Program-made: the position numbers and the translations under genes
Assembly (NCBI RefSeq): GCF_000069185.1
Contig: NC_010397.1
Span: 1,860,001-1,924,000 of the forward strand
Source: Mycobacteroides abscessus ATCC 19977
Lineage (GTDB): Bacteria; Actinomycetota; Actinomycetes; Mycobacteriales; Mycobacteriaceae
Reading direction: 5' to 3'
DNA: 64,000 bases
Shown here: positions 18,166-26,441 of the stretch, in pieces
Numbering within the stretch: position 1 is the stretch's first letter
Layout of the letters: every line of letters starts with the position of its first letter
The notes under the pieces: model-generated
Databases searched by the model: none
What the model saw: the letters and a program-made list of their open reading frames with translations, nothing else
Told to the model about the DNA's origin: nothing

Positions 18166-19446
18166 CTAAGTCTTGATGACATTAATTGTGACGGGTGTGA
18201 CTCCTGGTTCAGGAGTGAAGGCGTCGGCATGGTCCTGGGCCAGTCTGCCGACGGTTGCCGCGACGCGCAACACATAGGCATCACGCGGGGACGTTGGGTC
18301 CCTTCCGGTGAAATCGGTGATTCGCTTGAGTCGATAACGGACGGTGTTTGGGTGAACAAACAGTGCCCGCGCGCACGCCTCGATGGCGCCGCCGGAATCT
18401 AAATAGGCGTCCAGCGTTTCCGTGAGCGCTGGGCCGGCGTCGGCCAGCGGACGCATCACTTCGGTATTGAGCGCCGCGATGGCGGCCTTATCGCCCAGTA
18501 GGGCGCGCTCGGGCAGCAGCTCGCGCGATGAGACCGGGCGCGGCGCGCCGCGCCATCCCGAAACCGCGTCCATGCCCGAGAGCGCTTCCACGGCGCTGGT
18601 GTGTGATGCGCTCAGTGATCCGGCGGTCGGGCCCACCACGACGGGACCGTCGGAGAAGACCTTCATCAGGTCGGCCAGGAACTTGTCGTGCGCAGTGATC
18701 GGACCCGACACGATGGTCAGCAGTCGGGTGCCCTGGATGACGGCCAGCGCTCCGCGTCCGTGGCGCTGCGCCACCTCGTGTACCAATGTGGTTGCGGTGG
18801 CGATGATGTCCGGGCGGGGCGTGCCGACGATGACGGTCGCCGGGGCGTTGGTGTCCCAGTTCAGTGCCGCCGCGCGCGACAGCATGTCCGGTCCGGTGTC
18901 GCCGCGCACCACCGCGTCGACCACGGTCGCCTCCAGCCGCGAATCCCAGGCGCCACGGGTCTCGGCGGCCTCGGCATAGGCGCTGGCGGCGCCAAAGGCC
19001 AGGTCACGGCTGTAGCGCAGGATGCCCTCGGTGAGCGTCACCAGCTGCTCGTCGTTGCGGGCGAGTAGGGGGAGCACCTCTTCGAAGAACTCCATCGCGG
19101 TGCGCACCATGTCCACCGAGTGCCGCAGTGCGATGCGTTTGGCCAGATCCTGCGGCACCACCTCGAAGGCTTGCATGGTGAAGCCGACGGTGCCCTCGGG
19201 GTCGCGGATCCACTCGACGAAGTTGTTGATCGCCGTCTGGACCACCAGTGCCACGCTGGCGCGCTGCGAGGCCTCCAGGTCGGTGAAGAACGGCAGCCGG
19301 TCCTCCATGACGTGCACGGCCTCGGTGGACAGGCGTCCGGAGTACTGCTTGATCCGGTGTAGCAGCGCTTCGGGGACCTCGGCGCGCTCCCGGGGTTTAC
19401 GTGCGGCACGAAACCCGCGGGGAGCGGTGGCCGGATTGTCGGGCAT
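18166..19446 (-). CDS. mabR: PucR-family regulator MabR of the FAS-II operon
   Basis: 426 aa. The C-terminus has the PucR-type helix-turn-helix (ALFVHPNTVRYRLKRITDFTGRDP, about residues 362-386) followed by RDAYVLRVAATVGRL. The middle is a GGDEF-like/PucR region without catalytic motifs. Position directly upstream of fabD and length match Rv2242 (MabR), reported to control the fasII operon of M. tuberculosis in response to long-chain acyl-CoAs. Reads toward fabD across a 159-bp intergenic region containing palindromes. Confidence 0.9.
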   Translation of the reverse strand: MPDNPATAPRGFRAARKPRERAEVPEALLHRIKQYSGRLSTEAVHVMEDRLPFFTDLEASQRASVALVVQTAINNFVEWIRDPEGTVGFTMQAFEVVPQDLAKRIALRHSVDMVRTAMEFFEEVLPLLARNDEQLVTLTEGILRYSRDLAFGAASAYAEAAETRGAWDSRLEATVVDAVVRGDTGPDMLSRAAALNWDTNAPATVIVGTPRPDIIATATTLVHEVAQRHGRGALAVIQGTRLLTIVSGPITAHDKFLADLMKVFSDGPVVVGPTAGSLSASHTSAVEALSGMDAVSGWRGAPRPVSSRELLPERALLGDKAAIAALNTEVMRPLADAGPALTETLDAYLDSGGAIEACARALFVHPNTVRYRLKRITDFTGRDPTSPRDAYVLRVAATVGRLAQDHADAFTPEPGVTPVTINVIKT

Positions 19447-19494
19447 CCCTAAAAGATACCCGCGATTCCTAGTGGGAAACTGCTAAATTCTGGG

Positions 19495-20136
19495 CTAGTC
19501 GCGCAGTGCGCGTCGAATGCTGTCGAGGGCCATCTCGAGGCTGTCTCGCAAGACGGTGATGTCCATGGTGGCCCGTCCCATCAGCATGCCGCCCTGCAAT
19601 GTCGCGAGAACCGCCGCGGCGAGCCGTTGCGGATCTTCATGCGGGTCAAGGTGACCGCGATCCTGCATCCGGATCAGCCCGTCCGCAAGCAACGACTGCC
19701 ACTGTCCGAACGCCGCGGCCAGCGCCGGCTGATACGCCGGATCGTTCTTGAGTTCGGCGGCCATGCTGCCCAACGGGCATCCGAACGGGCCTCCCGGCAC
19801 GTCGTGGTTGGCCAGGATCGCCTGGGCCCATTGCTCGACACCGTCCATCGAGTCGATCTGGGTGAGCGTGGGTTGTGCCGCCAAGACCAGCTCGGTCTGA
19901 CGCTCCACGACCGCCTTTACTAATTCGGACCTGTCCTTGAAGTAGTGATACAGCTGCGATTTGCCGGTGCTCGAGGCGGCCAGGATGTCGTCGAGACTGG
20001 TTGCCGCGACGCCCTTTTGGTACATCATCTGCGCGGCCGCATCGATGATGGCCGCGCGGGTGCGGCGGCCGTGTGCGGTCGCGGGGAGCTTGGCGGCGCT
20101 TGGTGGTGACGACTTACCTACCATCCCGGACAACAT
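19495..20136 (-). CDS. TetR/AcrR family regulator downstream of doxX
   Basis: 213 aa. Helix-turn-helix at about residues 25-70 (GVAATSLDDILAASSTGKSQLYHYFKDRSELV). The C-terminal region contains NHDVPGGPFGCPLGSMAAEL, the signature of the TetR_C_16-like group of actinobacterial regulators; two cysteine/proline-rich positions there could be sensing residues, which is speculation. Its start overlaps the 3' end of the doxX-like gene by 23 bp, so it is the third gene of a DM13 lipoprotein-DoxX-TetR operon. A palindrome upstream of the operon is a likely operator. A second start (Met5) is possible. Confidence 0.9.
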   Translation of the reverse strand: MLSGMVGKSSPPSAAKLPATAHGRRTRAAIIDAAAQMMYQKGVAATSLDDILAASSTGKSQLYHYFKDRSELVKAVVERQTELVLAAQPTLTQIDSMDGVEQWAQAILANHDVPGGPFGCPLGSMAAELKNDPAYQPALAAAFGQWQSLLADGLIRMQDRGHLDPHEDPQRLAAAVLATLQGGMLMGRATMDITVLRDSLEMALDSIRRALRD

Positions 20137-20596
20137 TAGTTGCGGCCCTGGCGTGCCTGAACCGCGCTATCGAATAGTGGCCGCTCGGCGCCGGAAAAGC
20201 GATGATGATCGCCGAGAGCGCGGCCATCACCGGGTATTGGCTGATCAGCTGGTCAGAGCTCCAATACGTGAGCAGCGTCAACAGCGAGATGATGGCCGCC
20301 GGCTGAGGAAGCAGTCCCAACACCAGGACCGCTCCGAGCGCTACCTCCAGCACCGGTACCGCGACGCCGAAAAGGCCCGGCCATGCGCGCAGCACATTGT
20401 CCGAGAAGACGGTGAAGTACTGCGGCACACGCGTATTGGTCTGCGCGCTGTGGGCGATGAGCAGAATGTCCGCGCGTCCGAAATGCGCGCTGTACTTGAA
20501 GATTCCCTCGTGCAACCACAGCACGCCCAGCATCACCCGTGCCGCGCCAAGGGTGATCGGCGCGGCACGAGCGATCCATCCTGCGTGAGTTCTCAC
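20114..20596 (-). CDS. DoxX-family integral membrane protein
   Basis: 160 aa from a GTG that overlaps the preceding lipoprotein stop (GTGA). The longer open frame lies inside the lipoprotein gene and lacks similarity. Four hydrophobic segments; the first contains ARVMLGVLWLHEGIFKYSAHFG, the characteristic DoxX N-terminal helix with the W-x-x-x-G pattern. DoxX-like proteins are quinone/thiol-redox-linked membrane proteins; in mycobacteria a DoxX protein partners superoxide dismutase and a thiosulfate sulfurtransferase. Here the partner is a DM13 lipoprotein, consistent with an extracytoplasmic redox role (inference). Confidence 0.85.
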   Translation of the reverse strand: MRTHAGWIARAAPITLGAARVMLGVLWLHEGIFKYSAHFGRADILLIAHSAQTNTRVPQYFTVFSDNVLRAWPGLFGVAVPVLEVALGAVLVLGLLPQPAAIISLLTLLTYWSSDQLISQYPVMAALSAIIIAFPAPSGHYSIARFRHARAATNVVRDGR

Positions 20597-21033
20597 ATCA
20601 ACGCTGCCGCGCCGAAGGCCTCCTTGGCCTTGTCGCAATTGATCATGACCGTGTCGTACATCGACGCGTCCGTGTCGCTGAGCGTGAATGTCTGATCGGC
20701 TTTGTCCGAGGCAACCATGCCGAGCTCCTTGCCCGTGCTCACGGCGTTCTGGTCGGCGCCCTTCGTCAGGTAGATATGCAGGTCCGGGCCCTTGTCAGAA
20801 GAAAACCCGGTCAACGTGAGCTGCCCGTTGGCAAGGGTGGCGGTGCCGGCGACGTGCTTGCCGTCGATGCCGTTGAACGAGCCGGTACGCGTCTTGCCGG
20901 CCATGGCCTGGGACGTCGTGGCCGGCTGCGGAGATTGGGTGCTGGGCGAGGAGTCAGAGGCGGGCGCGTGACAGGCGGCAACGGTCAAGCCGATGCCCAG
21001 AAGTGCTGTGCCAGTAAGAACGGTGAACCGCAT
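20593..21033 (-). CDS. DM13-domain lipoprotein
   Basis: 146 aa. Signal peptide with lipobox TVAAC (Cys about 21), then a Ser/Pro/Thr-rich linker and a DM13 domain (TGSFNGIDGKHVAGTATLANGQLTLTGF, then GPDLHIYLTKG and the conserved Cys in VMINCDKAKEAFG). DM13 is proposed to bind cofactor or take part in electron transfer through its conserved cysteine. First gene of the operon with doxX-like and tetR. GGAAGGA precedes the ATG; a TGTAC palindrome lies about 40 bp upstream. Confidence 0.87.
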   Translation of the reverse strand: MRFTVLTGTALLGIGLTVAACHAPASDSSPSTQSPQPATTSQAMAGKTRTGSFNGIDGKHVAGTATLANGQLTLTGFSSDKGPDLHIYLTKGADQNAVSTGKELGMVASDKADQTFTLSDTDASMYDTVMINCDKAKEAFGAAALM

Positions 21034-21073
21034 GGTGGATTCCTTCCGGGAGATGTGAGCGAGCGCCCTCGAC

Positions 21074-21089
21074 TGTACCGATTAGTACA
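21074..21089. promoter_or_regulatory. TetR-type palindrome TGTAC-N6-GTACA
   Basis: Perfect 5-bp arms around a 6-bp spacer, 41 bp upstream of the DM13 lipoprotein ATG, in the correct place to control the lipoprotein-DoxX-TetR operon. Size and spacing are typical of a TetR dimer site; autoregulation by the TetR protein encoded at the end of the operon is inferred. Confidence 0.6.
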
Positions 21090-21108
21090 ATTGATGTCGA
21101 CAAAAAGA

Positions 21109-21167
21109 GCGAGCATGCTCAAATGTGCGGAAATCGGCTCGAAATCCGCACATTTGAGCATGCTCGC
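21109..21167 (-). terminator. Intrinsic terminator of aceE with 23-bp perfect stem
   Basis: Two 23-bp arms, 21109-21131 and 21145-21167, are perfect reverse complements separated by a 13-nt loop. On the minus strand the hairpin starts 8 nt after the aceE stop and is followed by TCTTTTTG, giving a canonical stem plus T-tract. The stem is unusually long, and its outer part GAGCATGCTC is itself a palindrome. Confidence 0.85.
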
Positions 21168-21175
21168 GGGGGGGG

Positions 21176-23974
21176 CTAGGCGCTGCCGGTGTCTTTATAG
21201 GAGACGTCGGCGGCCGACACATCATCGATCTTGTACTGGGCGGCCGCCGTGACGGCGACCTGGCGGTCGACCGAACCCTCGTCGGCCAATGCCTCGAGCA
21301 CCGCGACGACGACCGACTCGGCGTCGGTGTTGAAGAACCGGCGTGCGGCGGGACGGGTGTCGGAGATGCCGAACCCGTCGGCGCCGAGCGTGCGGTACAT
21401 CCCGGGCACCCACGGCCTGATCTGCTCGGGCACCGCGTGCATCCAGTCCGAGACCGCCACCTTGGGGCCCTGGGCGCCCTCCAGCGCCTTTGTCACGTAC
21501 GGCACTCCCTTGGGGCGGTCCGGGTGACGCAGCGCTTGGTGATCGATCGCCAGGCCGTCCCGGTTGAGCTCACCCCAGGAGGTCACCGACCACACGTCGG
21601 CCGCTACATCCCACTGCTCGGCCAACAAGTCCGCGGCCCGCAGCGCGTCGGGCACCGACACCCCGGAGGCCAGGATGTTGGCCCGGTGCGTGCGCGCTTC
21701 GGGTGCCGCGCGGAACTTATAGATGCCGCGCAGAATGCCCTCGGTATCGACGTTCTCCGGCTCGGCCGGCTGCACGTACGGCTCGTTGTACAGCGTGATG
21801 TAGAAGTACACGTTCTCGCTGTTCTCGCCGTACATCCGCTGCAGGCCATGCTCGACGATGTGCGCGATCTCGTACGCGAACGCCGGATCGTAAGCCACCA
21901 CAGCGGGATTGGTGCTCGCCAGTAGCAGCGAGTGGCCGTCGGCGTGCTGCAGGCCCTCGCCGGTCAGGGTGGTGCGGCCCGCCGTCGCGCCCAGCACGAA
22001 GCCGCGGGCCATCTGGTCGGCGGCGGCCCACAGGCCGTCGCCGGTGCGCTGGAAGCCGAACATCGAATAGAAGATGTACAGCGGGATCATCGGCTCGTCG
22101 TGGGTCGAGTACGCCGTGCCCACCGCGGTGAACGAGGCGGTGGATCCGGCCTCGTTGATGCCCTCGTGCAGGATCTGTCCCTGCGCGCTTTCCTTGTACG
22201 CCAACATCAATTCGGCATCCACCGAGGTGTACAGCTGGCCGTTGCGGTTGTAGATCTTCAGCGACGGGAACCACGAGTCCATGCCGAAGGTGCGGGCCTC
22301 GTCGGGGATGATCGGAACGATGCGGTTACCGATGTTCTTGTCGCGCAACAGTTCTTTGAAGGTGCGGACCAGCGCCATGGTGGTGGCGACTTCTTGCTTG
22401 CCCGAGCCCTTCTTGATCGAGGCATAGGTCTCCGAACCCGGCAGCGTGAGCGGGCGCGACGTGGTGCGACGCGACGGCACAAAGCCACCCAGGGCGCGGC
22501 GCCGGTCCAGCATGTAGCGGATTTCCGGAGCCTCGGGGCCGGGGTGGTAATACGGCGGCAGATAGGGGTTCTCTTCGAGCTGGGCGTCCGAGATCGGGAT
22601 GCGCTGCTTGTCGCGGAAGTCCTTCAGGTCATCCAGCGTCAGCTTCTTCATCTGGTGAGTGGCGTTGCGGCCCTCGAAGTGCTTGCCCAGCGTGTAGCCC
22701 TTGATGGTCTTGGCCAGGATGACCGTCGGCTGGCCCTTGTGCTCGGTGGCCGCGCGGTAGGCGGCGTATACCTTGCGATAGTCGTGGCCGCCGCGCTTGA
22801 GGTTCCAAACCTGGGCGTCGGTAAGGTCTTTCACCAGTTCCTTGGTGCGCGGATCGCGCCCGAAGAAGTGCTCGCGGACGTAGGCACCGTCATTGGCCTT
22901 GTAGGTCTGGTAGTCGCCGTCGGCGGTGGTGTTCATCAAGTTCACCAGTGCGCCGTCGCGGTCGGCGTGCAGCAGGGCATCCCATTCGCGGCCCCACACC
23001 ACCTTGATGACATTCCAGCCGGCGCCGCGGAAGAAGGACTCCAGCTCCTGGATGATCTTGCCGTTGCCGCGCACCGGGCCGTCGAGGCGCTGCAAGTTGC
23101 AGTTGACGACGAACGTCAGGTTGTCCAGGCCCTCGGTCGCGGCGATGTGTGCCAGGCCGCGCGATTCGGGCTCGTCCATTTCGCCGTCGCCGAGGAAGGC
23201 CCACACCCGCTGATCGGAGGTGTCCTTGATGCCGCGGTCACGAAGGTAGTGGTTGAACCGCGCCTGCATGATCGCGTTCATCGGTCCCAGCCCCATGGAA
23301 ACCGTTGGGAACTGCCAGAAATCGGGCATCAGGCGCGGATGCGGGTAGGAGGGTAGGCCGCCGCCGGGGTGGCTCTTCTCCTGGCGGAATCCGTCCAGCT
23401 GATCGGTGGTGAGCCGGCCCTCCAGGAAGGCACGGGCGTAGATGCCGGGGGAGGCGTGGCCCTGGATGAATATCTGGTCGCCGCCGCCCGGGTGGGCATT
23501 TCCCCGGAAGAAGTGGTTGAAACCGACCTCGTAGAGGGCGGCCGAGGAGGCATAGGTCGAGATGTGTCCGCCCACACCCACGCCTGGGCGCTGCGCGCGG
23601 TGCACCATGATCGCGGCATTCCAGCGGATCCACGCGCGAAAACGGCGCTCGGTGTCCTCATCGCCGGGGAACCACGGCTCGTTCTCGGTGGGGATGGTGT
23701 TGACGTAGTCGGTGGACGTCAGCGCGGGGATGGCCACGCGGCCCGCGTTCGCCCGCTCCAGCAGCCGCAGCATCAGGTACCGGGCCCGGGCCGGCCCCGA
23801 GCGGGCCAGCAGGCCGTCAAACGACTCCAGCCATTCGCCCGTCTCATCCGGATCGATGTCCGGCAAGTATGACGCGACACCTTCGCGGATCACCCGGACA
23901 CGTTCTGGATTCTCGGATGGACTTGGCACACTTGAATTTCCGGCCAGATCCTGGCGAGCGAACTCCGTGGTCAA
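21176..23974 (-). CDS. aceE: Pyruvate dehydrogenase E1 component, homodimeric type
   Basis: 932 aa. Decarboxylates pyruvate with thiamine diphosphate and acetylates the lipoyl E2, linking glycolysis to the TCA cycle. The ThDP-binding motif [10 protein letters not shown]...VVNCN lies around residues 253-290. The single long chain with N-terminal [17 protein letters not shown] region is the AceE type, not the alpha/beta type. Starts at TTG with a strong TAAGGAG 8 nt upstream; the usual [10 protein letters not shown] reading follows. Position next to mabR is conserved with Rv2241. No other PDH subunit gene is adjacent. Confidence 0.97.
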   Translation of the reverse strand: MTTEFARQDLAGNSSVPSPSENPERVRVIREGVASYLPDIDPDETGEWLESFDGLLARSGPARARYLMLRLLERANAGRVAIPALTSTDYVNTIPTENEPWFPGDEDTERRFRAWIRWNAAIMVHRAQRPGVGVGGHISTYASSAALYEVGFNHFFRGNAHPGGGDQIFIQGHASPGIYARAFLEGRLTTDQLDGFRQEKSHPGGGLPSYPHPRLMPDFWQFPTVSMGLGPMNAIMQARFNHYLRDRGIKDTSDQRVWAFLGDGEMDEPESRGLAHIAATEGLDNLTFVVNCNLQRLDGPVRGNGKIIQELESFFRGAGWNVIKVVWGREWDALLHADRDGALVNLMNTTADGDYQTYKANDGAYVREHFFGRDPRTKELVKDLTDAQVWNLKRGGHDYRKVYAAYRAATEHKGQPTVILAKTIKGYTLGKHFEGRNATHQMKKLTLDDLKDFRDKQRIPISDAQLEENPYLPPYYHPGPEAPEIRYMLDRRRALGGFVPSRRTTSRPLTLPGSETYASIKKGSGKQEVATTMALVRTFKELLRDKNIGNRIVPIIPDEARTFGMDSWFPSLKIYNRNGQLYTSVDAELMLAYKESAQGQILHEGINEAGSTASFTAVGTAYSTHDEPMIPLYIFYSMFGFQRTGDGLWAAADQMARGFVLGATAGRTTLTGEGLQHADGHSLLLASTNPAVVAYDPAFAYEIAHIVEHGLQRMYGENSENVYFYITLYNEPYVQPAEPENVDTEGILRGIYKFRAAPEARTHRANILASGVSVPDALRAADLLAEQWDVAADVWSVTSWGELNRDGLAIDHQALRHPDRPKGVPYVTKALEGAQGPKVAVSDWMHAVPEQIRPWVPGMYRTLGADGFGISDTRPAARRFFNTDAESVVVAVLEALADEGSVDRQVAVTAAAQYKIDDVSAADVSYKDTGSA

Positions 23975-24124
23975 CTTTTCTGCTCCTTAGGGGTGGGGGT
24001 GCAGATCTCAGTCACAATCAGATCGGTATCCCCATCGTGCCCCAAGTCACTTGCTACTAGCGAGTCTGGTCTCTCAACATGCGGCCTACCGGCCTACGGG
24101 GCGCGCAGCGGGTACCGTCGTTAC

Positions 24125-24682
24125 ATGCGTATGGCGGCGCTGTTGATCGCGCTGGCGGCCATCTGTGCCGCGGTCGTGGCGGGCTGCACGGTGGCCACGG
24201 GAGGGCAGGCGTCGGCGCCCAGTGAGTCGGTGTCGGAGTACCGCACATTCGTCTCACAGTCCGTCGAAGCGTCGCGGTCCGAGGAGTCCAAGCGTCAGGA
24301 GACATCGCGTGCGCAGGCTCAGGCCGATGCGTGCGAGACGTTCGCGATGACCTCGGACGCGGCTGTTTCAGCAGGTAATGACCTGATTTCCGTCATGAAT
24401 GACGAAGGTGGCTACGGATCGAGTGCCGAAGCCAAGGTGGGGCCGGTGATCAATGCGCTCAACACCAGCGCCGGCCAAATTGACTCCGTCAAGGCGAAGG
24501 CCCAGACGGACGAGTTGCGCGATGCACTCACGCAGTACGTCGAGCAGTCCCGAAAACTGGCCGGTGCGTTCGACAATCGGTTGAGCAGTAGCACTCTCAA
24601 CGCGGTGGTGCGCACGTTCAACGACGCGCGGGAGCGTGCCGGGAAGATCTGTGAACCGCTTCTACAAACAAAAGGCCGATAG
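24125..24682 (+). CDS. Putative lipoprotein of unknown function
   Basis: 185 aa from the ATG that opens the signal peptide (RMAALLIALAAICAAVVAGC, lipobox VAGC). The mature part is alpha-helical, rich in Ser/Glu/Ala, with SEESKRQETSRAQAQADACET and a C-terminal helix ending in ICEPLL, resembling many small mycobacterial lipoproteins with a paired Cys. Divergent from aceE across 150 bp. No enzymatic motif. The Cys corresponds to residue 21. Confidence 0.75.
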   Translation: MRMAALLIALAAICAAVVAGCTVATGGQASAPSESVSEYRTFVSQSVEASRSEESKRQETSRAQAQADACETFAMTSDAAVSAGNDLISVMNDEGGYGSSAEAKVGPVINALNTSAGQIDSVKAKAQTDELRDALTQYVEQSRKLAGAFDNRLSSSTLNAVVRTFNDARERAGKICEPLLQTKGR

Positions 24683-24773
24683 TGCCTGACGAGGATTGCC
24701 ATCGGCATGCGACGATGTGAGCATTCATCCCATGTGCGCAAGCACGCACCTGTGAATAAGGAGGGGCCGAACG

Positions 24774-25199
24774 GTGGTCGCGGCGGCTGACGCCTCGAAC
24801 TATGCCCGCAAGTTGGGCATCCAGCGTGATCAGCTTGTGCAGGAGCTGGGCTGGGATGAGGACACGGATGACGACATCCGGGCTGACATCGAGGACGCAT
24901 GCGGTTCGGAGCTCCTCGACGAGGACTCCGACGATGTGGTCGATGTGGTCCTGTTGTGGTGGCGCGATGACGACGGCGACCTGGTCGACGCGTTGATGGA
25001 CGCCATCACTCCCTTGGCTGAGGACGGCGTGATTTGGGTGTTGACACCCAAGACCGGCAAGTCCGGCCATGTGCAGCCCTCGGAGATCGCCGAGTCGGCG
25101 CCGACGGCGGGTCTGGTGCAGACATCGTCTCTCAACCTGGGGGATTGGAGCGCGACGCGGCTGGTGCAGCCCAAATCATCCCGGGGCGGGCGGCGATGA
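24774..25199 (+). CDS. DUF3052-type conserved protein upstream of ahpE
   Basis: 141 aa, strongly acidic in the middle (WDEDTDDDIRADIEDACGSELLDEDSDDVVDVVLLWW). It ends with a conserved sulfate-loop-like segment GVIWVLTPKTGKSGHVQPSEI, matching the DUF3052 family (Rv2239c position in M. tuberculosis). GTG start preceded by AAGGAGG. No signal peptide. It is 31 bp from ahpE in the same direction and probably co-transcribed. Function unknown. Confidence 0.85.
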   Translation: MVAAADASNYARKLGIQRDQLVQELGWDEDTDDDIRADIEDACGSELLDEDSDDVVDVVLLWWRDDDGDLVDALMDAITPLAEDGVIWVLTPKTGKSGHVQPSEIAESAPTAGLVQTSSLNLGDWSATRLVQPKSSRGGRR

Positions 25200-25230
25200 G
25201 CGCTCGCGCGAAGAGCAGAAGGTCTCGCTA

Positions 25231-25692
25231 ATGCTGCCTGTTGGCACCGTCGCCCCCGACTTCACCCTGCGCAACCAAAACAACCAGCCCGTCAGCCTTA
25301 GCGATTTCCGGGGCAAGAAGGCCGTGCTGCTGGTGTTCTTCCCGCTGGCCTTCACCGGCGTGTGCCAGGGCGAGCTGGACCATGTGCGCGACCACATCGG
25401 CGACTTCGAGAACGACGAGGTGCAGATCATCGCGCTGTCGGTGAGCGCCGGGCCGATCCACAAGATCTGGTCCAGCTACAGCGGCTTCACCTTCCCGATC
25501 CTGTCCGATTTCTGGCCCCACGGCGCCGTCGCCGAGGCGTACGGGGTGCTCAACGAGAAGGCCGGGTATCCGAACCGCGGCACCTTCGTGGTGGATGCCG
25601 ACGGAATCATCCGATTCGCCGAAATGCTGGACCCCGGGCAAGCCCGTGACCAGGCGGGTTGGGTACAGGCGCTGGCCGCGCTACATTCGTGA
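25231..25692 (+). CDS. ahpE: One-cysteine peroxiredoxin AhpE
   Basis: 153 aa, the exact length I expect for AhpE. Reduces hydroperoxides, peroxynitrite and fatty-acid hydroperoxides, with mycoredoxin/mycothiol recycling the sulfenic acid. Peroxidatic Cys45 in PLAFTGVCQGEL (Thr42-x-x-Cys45); the active-site Arg is in NRGTF. No resolving cysteine is present. ATG chosen because it gives the family start (LPVGTVAPDFTL); the open frame extends back into the previous gene. Followed after 31 bp by tRNA-Val. Confidence 0.95.
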   Translation: MLPVGTVAPDFTLRNQNNQPVSLSDFRGKKAVLLVFFPLAFTGVCQGELDHVRDHIGDFENDEVQIIALSVSAGPIHKIWSSYSGFTFPILSDFWPHGAVAEAYGVLNEKAGYPNRGTFVVDADGIIRFAEMLDPGQARDQAGWVQALAALHS

Positions 25693-25723
25693 GCTGATTC
25701 CCACGTTGGTCACGACGTGGACC

Positions 25724-25798
25724 GGGCGTGTAGCTCAGTGGTAGAGCTCTGGTTTTACACACCAGCGGTCGGGGGTTCGAAACCCTCCGCGCCCACCA
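25724..25798 (+). tRNA. tRNA-Val (anticodon UAC)
   Basis: Full cloverleaf by inspection: 7-bp acceptor stem GGGCGTG/CGCGCCC, 4-bp D stem GCTC/GAGC with loop AGTGGTA, anticodon stem CTGGT/ACCAG with loop TTTACAC (anticodon TAC at 25756-25758), T arm GGGGG-TTCGAAA-CCCTC, discriminator A, and CCA encoded. It lies 31 bp after ahpE and marks the boundary where conserved gene order with M. tuberculosis is interrupted. Confidence 0.97.
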
Positions 25799-25922
25799 AG
25801 GTGCCTGGCTTTTGACGAGCTGACGGCGCACCACATCGACCCTCTGACCGCAGGCAGTTAGCCCAATCACAACTCGTGGTGTCGATTGGCTGCGATTCGA
25901 TGTATCGGCGAAAGTTAAGGGC

Positions 25923-26366
25923 ATGGGAGTCGAAGTCAAGGTCGAGTTGCGCTGGGCCGATATGGATGCCTATCGGCATGTGAACAACGTGGCCATGTTT
26001 CGGCTGATCGAGGAGGCACGCATCCGGTTTCTTGCCGACAAGCTCATGGGCGTGGAATCCGGTCGGATAACCATGTTCGTCGCGCATCAGGAAATCGACT
26101 ATGTGCAGCCCTTGCTGTACTCGCACGAACCGGCGCGGGTGATCATGCGCGCCACGCGGATCGGCACGGCGGGGTTCGGTATCGGCTACGAGATTATCGG
26201 CGCCGACGGAGCCGTTGCGGCGATCGCGGAGACCTCGATGGTGGTCGTCGACGATGATGGTCGCCCCGCCCAGATTCCAGAGCACCTGCGTGCCGTGCTG
26301 GATGGTTTGCAGGGAGAGCCAGTTCCCTTCCGCCGCCGCCGCGCCGAGGCGGCGGTAACCCCGTAG
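25923..26366 (+). CDS. Hotdog-fold acyl-CoA thioesterase (4HBT type)
   Basis: 147 aa. N-terminal WADMDAYRHVNNVAMFRLIEEAR is the 4-hydroxybenzoyl-CoA thioesterase/YbgC signature with the catalytic Asp region (D-x-x-x-HVNN) at about residues 13-22. The rest is a single hotdog domain (VAHQEIDYVQPLLYSHEPARVIMRATRIG). Predicted to hydrolyse an acyl-CoA in the cytoplasm; chain specificity unknown. Monocistronic between the tRNA and a CoA-transferase gene. Confidence 0.88.
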   Translation: MGVEVKVELRWADMDAYRHVNNVAMFRLIEEARIRFLADKLMGVESGRITMFVAHQEIDYVQPLLYSHEPARVIMRATRIGTAGFGIGYEIIGADGAVAAIAETSMVVVDDDGRPAQIPEHLRAVLDGLQGEPVPFRRRRAEAAVTP

Positions 26367-26441
26367 CTGCGCGAGCCCTGCCCTTACCTCGCGTGTCGGT
26401 TGCTGAAGGGCCACCAAGATCATGACCCATAGCATCGAGGT

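Noticed and set aside
21109..21167. Insertion-sequence terminal inverted repeats
   Set aside because: Only 13 bp lie between the arms and no transposase is present; hairpin plus T-run after aceE fits a terminator.
21932..23356. 474-aa plus-strand open frame inside aceE
   Set aside because: Antisense to the catalytic core of aceE; codon usage is that of a shadow.
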